From Atopobium sp. UBA1382 (GTDB lineage: Bacteria > Actinomycetota > Coriobacteriia > Coriobacteriales > Atopobiaceae), in contig DBQY01000015.1 of assembly GCA_002305805.1 (NCBI GenBank), positions 152,515 to 210,262 on the forward strand: a stretch of DNA of 57,748 bases, in the 5' to 3' direction. Positions within the stretch are counted from its first letter, which is position 1. Every line of letters begins with the position of its first letter. Below the pieces are notes generated by a model, which saw nothing but the letters and a program-made list of their open reading frames with translations, was not told the origin of the DNA and searched no databases. The position numbers were made by a program, and so were the translations under genes. Below are positions 26,446 to 34,846 of this stretch, piece by piece.

Positions 26446-27651
26446 CTACTCGATGATGGTGGAGATACGGCCGTCGCCGACGGTGTGGCCGCCCTCGCGG
26501 ATGGCGAACTTGTCGCCCTGCTCCATGGCGATCTCGTGGATGAGCTCGCAGGTGACGGTCACGTGGTCACCCGGCATGGCCATCTCGACCTTGGTGCCGT
26601 TGGAGTCGGTGAGCTCGGAGATGTCACCGGTGATGTCCGTGGTGCGGAAGTAGAACTGCGGACGGTAGCCGGCGAAGAACGGGGTGTGACGGCCGCCCTC
26701 CTCCTTGGTGAGAACGTAAATCTCACCGGTGAACTTCTTGTGCGGGGTGACGGTGCCGGGCTTGCAGATGACCTGGCCGCGCTCGATGTCCTCGCGCTTG
26801 ATGCCGCGCAGGAGGATGCCGACGTTGTCGCCAGCCTCGCAGTAGTCCATGGTCTTGCGGAACATCTCGATGCCGGTGGCAACGGAGGTCTGCTTCTCGC
26901 GGATGCCGATGATCTCGACCGGCTCGTTGAGCTTCAGGGCGCCGCGCTCGACACGACCGGTGGCGACGGTGCCACGACCGGAGATGGTCATGACGTCCTC
27001 GATAGCCATCAGGAACGGCTTGTCGTTGTCACGCGGCGGCGTCGGGATGTAGGAGTCGACGGCGTGCATGAGCTCGATGATGGAGTCGACCCACTTCTGC
27101 TCGCCGTTGAGGGCGCCGAGGCCGGAGCCGCGGATGATGGGGAGGTCGTCTCCGGGGAAGCCGTACTCGGAGAGGAGGTCACGGGTCTCCATCTCGACGA
27201 GGTCGATGAGCTCCTCATCGTCAACCATGTCGCACTTGTTCAGGAAGACGATGATGTAGGGGACGCCGACCTGACGGGCGAGAAGGATGTGCTCGCGGGT
27301 CTGGGCCATGGGGCCGTCGGTGGCGGCGATGACGAGGATGGCGCCGTCCATCTGAGCCGCACCGGAGATCATGTTCTTGATGTAGTCAGCGTGGCCCGGG
27401 CAGTCGACGTGGGCGTAGTGGCGCTCCCAGGTCTCGTACTCGATGTGGGCAACGTTGATGGTGATGCCGCGCTGACGCTCCTCGGGAGCCTTGTCGATGT
27501 TCTCGAAGGCGGTGTAGTCAGCCTTGCAGCCCTCGGTCTCGGAGAGGACCTTGGTGATGGCCGCGGTCGTGGTGGTCTTGCCGTGGTCGACGTGACCGAT
27601 GGTGCCGATGTTTACGTGGGGCTTGGAACGATCGAACTTCTCCTTGGCCAT
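26446..27651 (-). CDS. tuf: Elongation factor Tu
   Basis: 401-residue GTPase that delivers aminoacyl-tRNA to the ribosome. It starts [20 protein letters not shown] and has [13 protein letters not shown] and NKCD nucleotide motifs. The ATG at 27651 has AGAAGGAGG upstream. It follows three tRNA genes, an arrangement like the tRNA-tufB unit of E. coli. A GC-rich hairpin (27713-27732) and a weak TTGGCA-N17-TGGATT promoter candidate lie between the last tRNA and tuf. No second tuf copy is seen next to fusA within the window. Confidence 0.97.
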   Translation of the reverse strand: MAKEKFDRSKPHVNIGTIGHVDHGKTTTTAAITKVLSETEGCKADYTAFENIDKAPEERQRGITINVAHIEYETWERHYAHVDCPGHADYIKNMISGAAQMDGAILVIAATDGPMAQTREHILLARQVGVPYIIVFLNKCDMVDDEELIDLVEMETRDLLSEYGFPGDDLPIIRGSGLGALNGEQKWVDSIIELMHAVDSYIPTPPRDNDKPFLMAIEDVMTISGRGTVATGRVERGALKLNEPVEIIGIREKQTSVATGIEMFRKTMDYCEAGDNVGILLRGIKREDIERGQVICKPGTVTPHKKFTGEIYVLTKEEGGRHTPFFAGYRPQFYFRTTDITGDISELTDSNGTKVEMAMPGDHVTVTCELIHEIAMEQGDKFAIREGGHTVGDGRISTIIE

Positions 27652-27742
27652 GTGCCATCCTCCTTCTGGAACCGGCCTTGCGGCCAATCCAAACAAACTG
27701 CGTACTTATGCCAAGCGGCGCCGAGGCGCCGCTGTGGGACTC

Positions 27743-27819
27743 TGGTACCGGTGACTGGACTCGAACCAGTGACATCGCGGGTATGAGCCGCGTGCTCTAA
27801 CCAACTGAGCTACACCGGC
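27743..27819 (-). tRNA. tRNA-Met (CAU anticodon)
   Basis: 77 bases including encoded CCA; anticodon loop CTCATAC with stem CGCGG/CCGCG. The acceptor has a G-U pair at 1-72 rather than the C-A mismatch of initiator tRNA, and the stem lacks the three G-C initiator pairs in the usual form. It is therefore an elongator Met tRNA, or possibly an Ile tRNA read after lysidine modification. Confidence 0.85.
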
Positions 27820-27847
27820 AAGTGCCGTGCGACTGAAAGGCGGAAGA

Positions 27848-27923
27848 TGGAGCCCGCGACCGGATTTGAACCGGTGACCTCTTCGTTACCAACGAAGTGC
27901 TCTACCGACTGAGCTACACGGGC
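27848..27923 (-). tRNA. tRNA-Thr (GGU anticodon)
   Basis: 76 bases including encoded CCA; anticodon stem-loop CTTCG-TTGGTAA-CGAAG. It is the middle gene of the tRNA-Tyr/Thr/Met cluster upstream of tuf. Confidence 0.95.
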
Positions 27924-27926
27924 GGA

Positions 27927-28010
27927 TGGTGGGGATGCTTGGACTCGAACCAAGGAACCCAGAGGGAGCGGATTTACAGTCCGCCGCAGTTGCCGCTGTG
28001 CCACATCCCC
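27927..28010 (-). tRNA. tRNA-Tyr (GUA anticodon)
   Basis: 84 bases including CCA, with the long variable arm expected for bacterial Tyr tRNA and anticodon loop CTGTAAA. It is the first gene of the cluster, about 50 bases from a consensus promoter. Confidence 0.95.
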
Positions 28011-28061
28011 ATTCCGTTTTCAGCCACCCACGAGGCTCGTTCTCCCTCGCAAGCGGAAGAT

Positions 28062-28090
28062 AGATTACGACGCGGGAAAAATCTTGTCAA
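28062..28090 (-). promoter_or_regulatory. tRNA-tuf unit promoter
   Basis: Minus-strand -35 TTGACA (28090-28085), 17-base spacer, -10 TAATCT (28067-28062). It is one of the two best matches to consensus in the window. Confidence 0.88.
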
Positions 28091-28156
28091 CATGTACCCC
28101 GTTGCCGGGCGTATCCATACTCACGAGGCACACACATCCACAGGTCAACATGGTTG

Positions 28157-28660
28157 CTAATCGACACTTCTGTCACGCGCGGGCGGATAGTTCATACCGA
28201 GCGATTTGTAAAGGTCAGCAAAGCCGAGGCCCTTGCGATCGCGGCGGCGGCACCATGTTGCATAGGTGTTCCAATCCGGCACCAGCACGTGGTTGCAGAG
28301 AAGGATCCACGCCGGAATGAACGCTATGAAAGCAAGAGCGGCAACCCCGGCCCATGCAATTGCCTTGAGCTCCGCCTCCATCTGGAGCGGCAGCGCTAGC
28401 ACGACGGCGAGCACCACCAGCGCAGCGACCACATAGCCCGCCATCCCAAGCAGCTGCAGCCTTTTTGCGCTCTGGTAGCCGGCGAGGATGCGCCTCAGCA
28501 GTGGCTCGTGCGCCCCAACGAACGTCCTGGACGCATAGGCAAGCATCTCGTTGCGCTCTATGGCTGAGACGGCCACCCCAGCCGCCGTGACAATTTCTGA
28601 GAACCCGTCCGGCGTTCGCAGCGGGGCATCTGACGCCCACTCGCTGAAATCGTCTGCCAT
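28157..28660 (-). CDS. Hypothetical membrane protein
   Basis: 167 residues, not recognised. The N-terminal 75 residues look soluble and helical; two transmembrane helices follow (about 73-93 and 99-121), then a C-terminal cytoplasmic tail with an aromatic/basic segment (YATWCRRRDRKG). The start is the ATG at 28660, with a G-rich GGGGGGAACGGG upstream; the open frame upstream runs into tRNA-Thr. Codon use is somewhat less GC-biased than in neighbouring genes. It stands alone between two tRNA units. Confidence 0.65.
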   Translation of the reverse strand: MADDFSEWASDAPLRTPDGFSEIVTAAGVAVSAIERNEMLAYASRTFVGAHEPLLRRILAGYQSAKRLQLLGMAGYVVAALVVLAVVLALPLQMEAELKAIAWAGVAALAFIAFIPAWILLCNHVLVPDWNTYATWCRRRDRKGLGFADLYKSLGMNYPPARDRSVD

Positions 28661-28682
28661 CCCGTTCCCCCCTCTAAGAATT

Positions 28683-28711
28683 AGGGCCGCGACCATGAAG
28701 TCGCGGCCCCT
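28683..28711 (-). terminator. tRNA-Thr terminator
   Basis: AGGGCCGCGAC...GTCGCGGCCCT is an 11-base stem with a six-base loop right after tRNA-Thr on the minus strand. The following TAATTCTT is only a weak U-tract. Confidence 0.7.
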
Positions 28712-28719
28712 GAGCTCCT

Positions 28720-28794
28720 GGAGCCGGCAGAGGGAGTCGAACCCCCAACCCACGGTTTACAAAACCGTTGCTCTGCCATTGAGCCATGCCGGCG
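28720..28794 (-). tRNA. tRNA-Thr (UGU anticodon)
   Basis: 75 bases with encoded CCA; anticodon stem-loop ACGGT-TTTGTAA-ACCGT. It is the second Thr isoacceptor in the window. Confidence 0.95.
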
Positions 28795-28854
28795 TGTTCG
28801 TCCATGATAGCGGGTCGATGAGGCGCCGAGAAGCCCGTTCTTCTCGCCCACCCT

Positions 28855-28924
28855 GCAGACTGTCGCTTTTTACCGCTTGTAGGTTCAATTCCGGGTTTGC
28901 GAGCGGTCATACGCGACAGTTTGC
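28855..28924. repeat. AGACTGTCG-family hairpin, copy 3
   Basis: Arms GCAGACTGTCGC and GCGACAGTTTGC (one G-T pair) with inner ACCGCTTGTAGG and GCGAGCGGT. The left flank carries CGCCGAGAAGCCCGTTCTTCTCG (28825 onwards), itself a CTTCTCG dyad. It is upstream of tRNA-Thr on the minus strand. Confidence 0.8.
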
Positions 28925-29173
28925 AAGGTTCTGGGGAATGGCGCCTCGCGCGTTCGCAAGAGGCGCCGCCCCAGAGTCAATGGGCGCCTTTCGGGGCGAA
29001 TCTTCTATGTCTTACGGCCGAAATGCCGCCCTTCATCAGGTTGTGGGCATCAACGACTATGCAAAACCCCACAATGCGTGTAAGAGCATCAAAGCTGTTG
29101 CCCAAAACCGGAGAGGTGGAGAAACGCGGCAGGATGGCGTCTCCGTCGCGGGGCGAGAAGGACCGCGTCGCCG
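28925..29173. other. Structured non-coding stretch between copy 3 repeat and yacP
   Basis: No credible gene. A strong hairpin (TCTGGGG...GGCGCCTC / GAGGCGCC...CCCCAGA) occupies 28930-28975. After it comes a lower-GC part with two imperfect direct repeats 49 bases apart, GCATCAACGACTATGC at 29047 and GCATCAAAGCTGTTGC at 29096, the first bracketed by TTGTGGG/CCCCACAA. A GGCGAGAAGGACC motif is at 29151. Confidence 0.55.
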
Positions 29174-29713
29174 CTAGCCGCGCAGGAGGCGCCAGAGCTT
29201 CTCGCGCGCCGCTGGGTCGATGCGGTCCTCGAGGCGCATGTGCTGTGTCTGGCGCTCGGCGTTGGCCTGACGGTACTCAACGTCCAGCGCGTCCATGTTG
29301 GTCACGAGCACGTCGCTCGAGATGCGCGTCACGGGGATGCCGCCCACCGTGGCCCTGATGGTGTTGTCCGAGGTGACCACCGTCACGGCCTGCGGGGCGA
29401 GACGCGCCTCGGTGACCAGGCGCTCGATCACGGTGTCGGCAGACTCGCCGGCGGGCGAGAAGACCAGGCGCACGCCGGCCTTGGAGAGGTCGGGGCGCTC
29501 CGGTGAGACGTTGCCGGCCGCGTCGAAGACGATCACGGGCTCGTAGCGGCCCTTCGCATAGGCGGCCACGTCGGCGACGAGCAGGTCGCGAGCCTGCTCG
29601 AAGGGGTCGCCGTCGGCGGTCTCGTCCATGCGGGCGAGGTAGCGCGCGGACTTGTAGATAACGTTGTAGCCGTCGACCACGAGCAGCTCGCGCGGGGCGG
29701 CCGCCCTAGGCAT
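29174..29713 (-). CDS. yacP: NYN-domain (YacP-type) ribonuclease
   Basis: 179-residue NYN/PIN-like nuclease domain: LLVVDGYNVIY (metal-binding Asp), VIVFDAAGN, and SPAGESADTVIERLV with clustered acidic residues, then VVTSDNTIRATV. B. subtilis Rae1/YacP of this family cleaves mRNA in the ribosomal A site. It overlaps the end of rlmB by 8 bases and is the last gene of the clpC-disA-isp-cysS cluster, as in Bacillus. An mRNA-cleaving role here is inference. Confidence 0.88.
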   Translation of the reverse strand: MPRAAAPRELLVVDGYNVIYKSARYLARMDETADGDPFEQARDLLVADVAAYAKGRYEPVIVFDAAGNVSPERPDLSKAGVRLVFSPAGESADTVIERLVTEARLAPQAVTVVTSDNTIRATVGGIPVTRISSDVLVTNMDALDVEYRQANAERQTQHMRLEDRIDPAAREKLWRLLRG

Positions 29714-30623
29714 CGGCCTCGCCGCCACACTCGACGCGGCGCAGCCACTCGTAGCAGAGCACCGTCGTGGCCTGTGCCACGTTGAGCGACTCCACGCGCC
29801 CGCGCTGCGGCAGGCGGCACGCAAAGTCGCACTTCTCGGCAACCAGGCGGGAGATGCCCTCGCCCTCGGAGCCCATCACGAGCGCCAGGCGCCCTCCCAT
29901 GGGGGCGTGCCAGACGTCCTCGGTCGCATGCTCGGTGGCCGCGCAGGCCCAGAAGCCGGCGGCCTTGAGCTCGTCAAGGGCGCGAGCGAGGTTGGGCACC
30001 TGCGCGATGGGCAGATGCATGACGGCACCCGCGGAGGTCTTGTACGCGCCCACGCCCACCGAGGCGGCCCGCGCCTTGGCCACGACGACGCCCGCCGCGC
30101 CCACAACCTCGGCCGTGCGCACGATGGCGCCGAAGTTGCCCTGGTCGGTCACGTGGTCGAGCACGACGACGAGGGCGTCGCCCTCCCCCGCCGCGGCGAT
30201 CACGTCAGAGAGCTCGGCGTAGACGAAGGGTCGGGTCCGCACGACGACGCCCTGGTGGGCGCCGTGGCTGGAGAGCGCGTCCAGACGGGCGCACGGCACG
30301 CGCTCGACGGGGACGCCGGCCTCGTCGAGTCGGGCGGCAATCTTCTCCAGCGCCTGGTCACGCTCGCCGGAGCGCTCCTGCACGAGCGCCGAACGCAGCG
30401 GCATCCCGCAGGCGAGCGCCTCCTCGACGGCGCGCCGGCCCTCGATGAGGTCCGTGCGCTCGCAAAGCTGCGGCCCGCGGCGCGCGGCGCCCGGGACCGG
30501 ACGGGGCCCGCGGCTCTTCTCGCCGTGCTGCCCTTTGCCTGGAGCGGGGCGGAAGGGACGCCCGCCCTTGCCCTTGCCGCCGCGGACGTCACGACCGGGC
30601 GTGCGGGACTGGTTCTTTGCCAT
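29706..30623 (-). CDS. rlmB: 23S rRNA (guanosine-2'-O)-methyltransferase, TrmH/SpoU family
   Basis: 305 residues. The first 55 are a Gly/Arg/Lys-rich disordered tail; a substrate-binding domain (about 58-135) and the SPOUT knotted domain follow with motif 1 DHVTDQGNFGAIVRTAE, motif 2 VMGSEGEGI and motif 3 VESLNVAQA. The family methylates ribose of 23S rRNA or tRNA; position next to cysS and yacP supports RlmB. It starts 6 bases after the cysS stop. Confidence 0.92.
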   Translation of the reverse strand: MAKNQSRTPGRDVRGGKGKGGRPFRPAPGKGQHGEKSRGPRPVPGAARRGPQLCERTDLIEGRRAVEEALACGMPLRSALVQERSGERDQALEKIAARLDEAGVPVERVPCARLDALSSHGAHQGVVVRTRPFVYAELSDVIAAAGEGDALVVVLDHVTDQGNFGAIVRTAEVVGAAGVVVAKARAASVGVGAYKTSAGAVMHLPIAQVPNLARALDELKAAGFWACAATEHATEDVWHAPMGGRLALVMGSEGEGISRLVAEKCDFACRLPQRGRVESLNVAQATTVLCYEWLRRVECGGEADA

Positions 30624-30629
30624 GGCCGC

Positions 30630-32108
30630 CTACTCCTTGCGGTGCACGCGGGCGCCGGCAGCAGTGTCCTCGACCACAAGGCCGAGCGCGGTGATGCCGT
30701 CACGGATGGCGTCCGCGACGCCCCAGTTCTTCTCGGCACGCGCGGCCTGGCGGGCGGCAAGAAGGGCCTCGGCCGCCTCCGCGGCGGAGTCGCCCTCGTA
30801 GCCGGCCTGCTCGCGCGCAAGATCCACGAGGCCCGCCGGAAGATCGTCCTCGCCCGTGGAGCGGGAGAGGTTGATGCCCATGACGTCCGCGAGCTCGGTG
30901 AGCATGTCGGCGGCGCGCAGGCAGACGGCCGTAGAGGTGTCGTCGGCGGCGTCGGCCAGGTAGGTGTTGCAGGCGGTCACGAGCGAGAAGATCGCGGCGA
31001 GGCCGCCGGCGGTGTTGAAGTCGTCGTCCATCTGACGGCAGAACTCCTCGCGCGCGGCGTCAACCTGCGCGCCGAGGGCACGGTCGGCATCGTTGAGCTC
31101 GCCGTCCTGCGGGGAGCGCTCGGCGGCCCAGCGCAGGTTGCGTGCGCAAGTCTGCAGGCGCTCGAGCGTGCCGGCAACTCCCTCGAGGCGCTCGAAGGAG
31201 AAGTCCAGCGGGGCGCGATAGTGAGTTTGCAGCATGAGCAGGCGCACGGCGTCTGCGGGGTACTTGTCGAGCACCTCCTTGAGCGTATAGAAGTTGCCGA
31301 GGCTCTTGGACATCTTCTCGCCGTCAACACGCAGCATGCCGGTGTGCATCCAGGTGTTGGCGAGCGCGGAGTCCCAGGCGCACATGGCCTGGGCGGTCTC
31401 GTTCTCGTGATGCGGGAAGATGAGGTCGGCGCCGCCGCCGTGGATGTCGATCGGAGTGCCCAGGTAGCGGTGGATCATAGCGCAGCACTCGGTGTGCCAG
31501 CCGGGACGGCCGTCGCCCCACGGGGAGGGCCAGCTGGGCTCGCCGGGCTTGGCGGCCTTCCAGAGGGCAAAGTCGAAGGGATCGCGCTTCTCGTCGTTGA
31601 CCTCCACGCGCTCGCCGGCGCGCATCTGATCCAGGCTGCGCCCGGAGAGGATGCCGTAGTTGTGGTCGGCGCGGACGGAGAAGTAGACGTCGCCGGAGGG
31701 CACGGGGTAGGCCACGCCGCGCTCGATGAGCAGGGAGATCATCTCCTGCATGGCCTCGATCTCGTGCGTGGCGCGCGGACGGATGTCCGGATCCAGCACG
31801 CCAAATCGATGCATCTGCTCGATAAAGGCGGCCGAGCACTCCTCGGCGACCTCGGCGGCGGTGCGCCCGGTCTCGTTGGCGCGGTTGATGATCTTGTCGT
31901 CCACGTCGGTGAGGTTCTGGGCAAAGGTGACTTGGTAGCCCCTGTACATGAGGTAGCGACGAATCACGTCGAACGCGAGGAACGTGCGCGCGTTGCCGAT
32001 GTGAATCTGGTCGTAGACGGTGGGGCCGCAGACGTACATGCGAATCTTGCCGGGCTCGATGGGCTCGAGCTCCTCCTTCTTGTGCGTCTGGCTGTTGTAG
32101 ACGAGCAT
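30630..32108 (-). CDS. cysS: Cysteinyl-tRNA synthetase
   Basis: 492-residue class I synthetase. HIGN (HIGH box) is at residues 36-39, zinc-ligand C28 is in VCGPTVYD, and KMSKS is in [13 protein letters not shown]. It follows the paired 112-bp repeats that separate it from ispF, so it may be transcribed from its own -10 TATACT at 32150-32145. Confidence 0.97.
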   Translation of the reverse strand: MLVYNSQTHKKEELEPIEPGKIRMYVCGPTVYDQIHIGNARTFLAFDVIRRYLMYRGYQVTFAQNLTDVDDKIINRANETGRTAAEVAEECSAAFIEQMHRFGVLDPDIRPRATHEIEAMQEMISLLIERGVAYPVPSGDVYFSVRADHNYGILSGRSLDQMRAGERVEVNDEKRDPFDFALWKAAKPGEPSWPSPWGDGRPGWHTECCAMIHRYLGTPIDIHGGGADLIFPHHENETAQAMCAWDSALANTWMHTGMLRVDGEKMSKSLGNFYTLKEVLDKYPADAVRLLMLQTHYRAPLDFSFERLEGVAGTLERLQTCARNLRWAAERSPQDGELNDADRALGAQVDAAREEFCRQMDDDFNTAGGLAAIFSLVTACNTYLADAADDTSTAVCLRAADMLTELADVMGINLSRSTGEDDLPAGLVDLAREQAGYEGDSAAEAAEALLAARQAARAEKNWGVADAIRDGITALGLVVEDTAAGARVHRKE

Positions 32109-32181
32109 GCGTGCTCCTTGTGGTTGGCGTTCTTGCGTTGGACCAGTATAGCGCCGCCGAACGACAGAGGGCCCGTTTGGT

Positions 32182-32293
32182 GGTTTGGGTTCACCGCGAG
32201 CGGGGGGAAGCGGCGACTCTTCACAAAACCCCAGATAATCGATTGATTAATTGATTTGTTGGGTCTGTTGGAGCGATACCATGAACCCAAACC
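32182..32293. repeat. 112-bp inverted-repeat-bounded element, copy A
   Basis: Begins GGTTTGGGTTCA and ends TGAACCCAAACC (12-base perfect terminal inverted repeats), with CCCCAGATAA at offset 47. It is followed after 7 bases by a second unit of identical length. The interior is AT-richer than the surroundings. Confidence 0.85.
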
Positions 32294-32300
32294 AAAATAC

Positions 32301-32412
32301 GGTTTGGGTTCATTGGCGCCAAGGGAGCGCGGCTCAGTTTCATAAAGCCCCAGATAACTGGTTTGAAAATCGATCTATTGGACCCCTCCGAGCAAAACCG
32401 TGAACCCAAACC
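32301..32412. repeat. 112-bp inverted-repeat-bounded element, copy B
   Basis: Same 12-base termini, same length and the same CCCCAGATAA at offset 47 as copy A, but an otherwise diverged interior. The two copies fill the cysS-ispF gap (32109-32425). Confidence 0.85.
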
Positions 32413-32425
32413 TACGGAAGAGGGG

Positions 32426-32905
32426 TTAGTCGGCACGCTCCAGCAGTGCGACGGCCCAAGCGGCGATGCCCTCCTCACGGCCCACGAAGCCGAGGCGCTC
32501 CGTGGTAGTGGCCTTGACACCCACCGCGTCGACGGGCACGCCGAGCGCGGCGGCCATGTTGGCGCGCATCTGCTCGCGGTAGGGCGCGAGCTTGGGAGCC
32601 TGCGCGGCGACGGTACAGTCGACGTCGACGACGCGCCAGCCGCGCTCGCGGACGAGCTCGGCCACGCAGCCCATCAGGACCAGCGAGTCCGCACCCTCGT
32701 AGGCGGGGTCGGTGTCCGGGAAGAGCTTGCCGATGTCGCCTTCGCGCAGCGCTCCGAGCACGGCATCCATGAGGGCGTGCGCAAGCACGTCCGCATCCGA
32801 GTGACCATCGAGCCCGCGCTCGCACGGCACGTCCACGCCGCCCAGTATCAGCCTTCTACCCTCGGCAAACGCATGCACGTCAAACCCATGTCCGATTCGA
32901 AGCAT
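32426..32905 (-). CDS. ispF: 2-C-methyl-D-erythritol 2,4-cyclodiphosphate synthase
   Basis: 159-residue trimeric enzyme of the MEP isoprenoid pathway, forming the cyclodiphosphate from CDP-ME 2-phosphate. Zinc ligands are D9 and H11 (GFDVHAF) and H43, with [15 protein letters not shown] intact. The start is ATG 32905, 31 bases after ispD, preceded by AAGGAGGGG. Confidence 0.95.
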   Translation of the reverse strand: MLRIGHGFDVHAFAEGRRLILGGVDVPCERGLDGHSDADVLAHALMDAVLGALREGDIGKLFPDTDPAYEGADSLVLMGCVAELVRERGWRVVDVDCTVAAQAPKLAPYREQMRANMAAALGVPVDAVGVKATTTERLGFVGREEGIAAWAVALLERAD

Positions 32906-32936
32906 GTCCGGCCCCTCCTTATCGCCCGGCGACCGG

Positions 32937-33701
32937 TCAGGTAAGCAACCGCCGCTCGAGGGCGGCCTCGGCGAGAGCGAGGTCCTCGGGCAGCGTGATC
33001 TTGATGTTATCGCGCGTGGACTCGACCACGCGAACCTTGCCACCCAGGCGCTCGACGAGCGAGGCGTCGTCAGTGCCCTGGTAGTCCTCGTGCGCAGCGG
33101 CCTTATGCGCGGCGAGAAGGACGCGGCGCCGAAAGACCTGCGGGGTCTGCGCGGCCCAGTAGAACGAGCGGTCGGGCGTCGCCACGATCGTGTTCCCCTC
33201 GACGAGCTTGAGCGTGTCCACGGAACGCGCGGCGAGAATGGCGCCGGCAAGGGACTCGTCCACGCGGACGGCGGAGACGCACTCCTCGATCTGGCCGACC
33301 TCGATAAGGGGTCTCGCGGCATCGTGCACCGCCACGAGCGGAAGGTCACACGGTGTCGCGTCCAGCCCCGAGCGCACCGAATCCTGGCGCGTGGCCCCCG
33401 AGGGGGCGAGCGTCACCGGCTTGGCGAGGGAGAGCTCCGAGAGAACGTCCTTCTCGACCTGGGCCGCGCGATCGGGCGCGCAGACCACCACGATGCGAGC
33501 GACGGACGGCGCACGGTCGAACGCCATGATCGACCAGCTCATAAGCGGAAGACCGCAGAGGTCTACGAACTGCTTGCCCCGCGGATCTCCAAAGCGCTCC
33601 CCCGAGCCGCCCGCGACGACGATCGCGCAGACGTCCGCACCGTCGGGCGCGTCGCGCACGAGGCTCGCGCACGGGCAGGGGACGGGGGACGGGGTGCCCA
33701 T
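32937..33701 (-). CDS. ispD: 2-C-methyl-D-erythritol 4-phosphate cytidylyltransferase
   Basis: 254-residue cytidylyltransferase of the MEP pathway. The nucleotide-binding motif [16 protein letters not shown] is at residues 30-45, and VHDAARPLI carries the catalytic region. About 22 extra residues precede the usual N-terminus. The start ATG overlaps the disA stop (TGATG) with AAGGGGGAG just upstream; I prefer it over a start six codons earlier. Confidence 0.93.
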   Translation of the reverse strand: MGTPSPVPCPCASLVRDAPDGADVCAIVVAGGSGERFGDPRGKQFVDLCGLPLMSWSIMAFDRAPSVARIVVVCAPDRAAQVEKDVLSELSLAKPVTLAPSGATRQDSVRSGLDATPCDLPLVAVHDAARPLIEVGQIEECVSAVRVDESLAGAILAARSVDTLKLVEGNTIVATPDRSFYWAAQTPQVFRRRVLLAAHKAAAHEDYQGTDDASLVERLGGKVRVVESTRDNIKITLPEDLALAEAALERRLLT

Positions 33702-34777
33702 CACTCCCCCTTGTCCCACATGCGATGGAGGCTGTTGGCAAGCACGCCGGGGTTCTTCACGCCAATCTCGCCGAGACGCGACGGGTCGTCGTCCACGGCC
33801 TCGAGGACCTCCTGGAGCGAGCCGTACTCGTCCACGATCTTGTCGGCCATGCCGTCGCGCACCACGGGCACGCGCGAGAGCGTCCGAAGGCCGAGCGGGG
33901 TCATGATGGAGTCCTCGCCTCGACCGTCGGTGTAGCCGAGGAGCTTGGCCACGAACTTCGCCGAGCGCAGCTGCGTGTTCACGGTGTCGTGCAGGCGCTT
34001 GCGGATGGTGCGGGCCGTCTCCTCCGACGAGTCGACCGCGTAGTCGCGAATCATGAGGGTGTACGCCTCGTCCATGCCGGCGAGGTACTCATCGCGCTGC
34101 ATCTGCGTGGTCCTGCCCTCGCTTCCGAGCTGGATGATGCAGTCGTCGAGCTCGTCTCCCGCGGTCATGAGCACCTCGAAGAGGTAGAAGAGGTTCGTGA
34201 GGTCCCCGAGGGTGACCACGTTGTCGAGCTCGAGGCTCGTGAGGCGCAGCAGGCTCCGGTCGAGCTGGGAGCGCGTGTTCTGCATCGCGACGGTGAGCTG
34301 GTTCACCAGGGAGAAGAGCGCGCTCGGGCCCTTGAGCTCGTATCCCTTGCCGTCCACGTAGACGTTCACCACGGAGCGGCGAGCGGAGACCGAGATGACC
34401 GTGGCCTTGGTGAGCAGGCTCATGCGGGCCGCGGTGCGATGGCGCATGCCCGTCTCGGACGTGGGCAGGGACGGGTTGGGGTTGAGGTGATAGTTGGCCC
34501 GGAGGATCTTGGTAAGGTCGCGGTCCACGACGACGGCGCCGTCCATCTTGCTGAGCTCGAAGAGGCGGTTGGCGGTGAACGAGACGTCGAGCTTGAAACC
34601 GTCATCACCGGCGGCGAGCACGTTCTCGGTGTCGCCCACGCAGATGAGGGCACCGAGGTGACCGGCGAGGATCATGTCGAGCGCGGTACGCAGCGGGGTC
34701 CCCGGCGCGGTCTTCCTGATCGCGTCCTCAAAGCGCTGCTCGCGCTCGGTTGCTGCGTCGATCTGGGTGACTTCCAC
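33701..34777 (-). CDS. disA: DNA integrity scanning diadenylate cyclase DisA
   Basis: 358-residue c-di-AMP synthase with GTG start. The DAC domain has DGA (79-81) and RHRTA (112-116); a helical linker and a C-terminal helix-hairpin-helix DNA-binding domain (about 295-350) follow. It synthesises c-di-AMP and pauses at branched DNA in Bacillus. It sits between clpC and ispD; radA, its usual partner here, is absent. A -10 TATACT is present in the clpC-disA gap near 34815. Confidence 0.95.
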   Translation of the reverse strand: MEVTQIDAATEREQRFEDAIRKTAPGTPLRTALDMILAGHLGALICVGDTENVLAAGDDGFKLDVSFTANRLFELSKMDGAVVVDRDLTKILRANYHLNPNPSLPTSETGMRHRTAARMSLLTKATVISVSARRSVVNVYVDGKGYELKGPSALFSLVNQLTVAMQNTRSQLDRSLLRLTSLELDNVVTLGDLTNLFYLFEVLMTAGDELDDCIIQLGSEGRTTQMQRDEYLAGMDEAYTLMIRDYAVDSSEETARTIRKRLHDTVNTQLRSAKFVAKLLGYTDGRGEDSIMTPLGLRTLSRVPVVRDGMADKIVDEYGSLQEVLEAVDDDPSRLGEIGVKNPGVLANSLHRMWDKGE

Positions 34778-34846
34778 GGGCGTCCCTCTCGTCTATGGCG
34801 GTTGAGTACGAGTATAGCGCCGGGCAGCGTCCCGCCCGAGGGCGAG

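Noticed and set aside
27713..27732. Terminator between tRNA-Met and tuf
   Set aside because: The hairpin AGCGGCGC/GCGCCGCT is strong, but there is no U-tract, and the tRNA-tuf arrangement suggests cotranscription. It is left as a processing or pausing structure.
29033..29160. Small peptide gene starting MSYGRNAALHQ on the plus strand
   Set aside because: There is no ribosome-binding site and no recognisable family, and the reading frame runs into antisense yacP.
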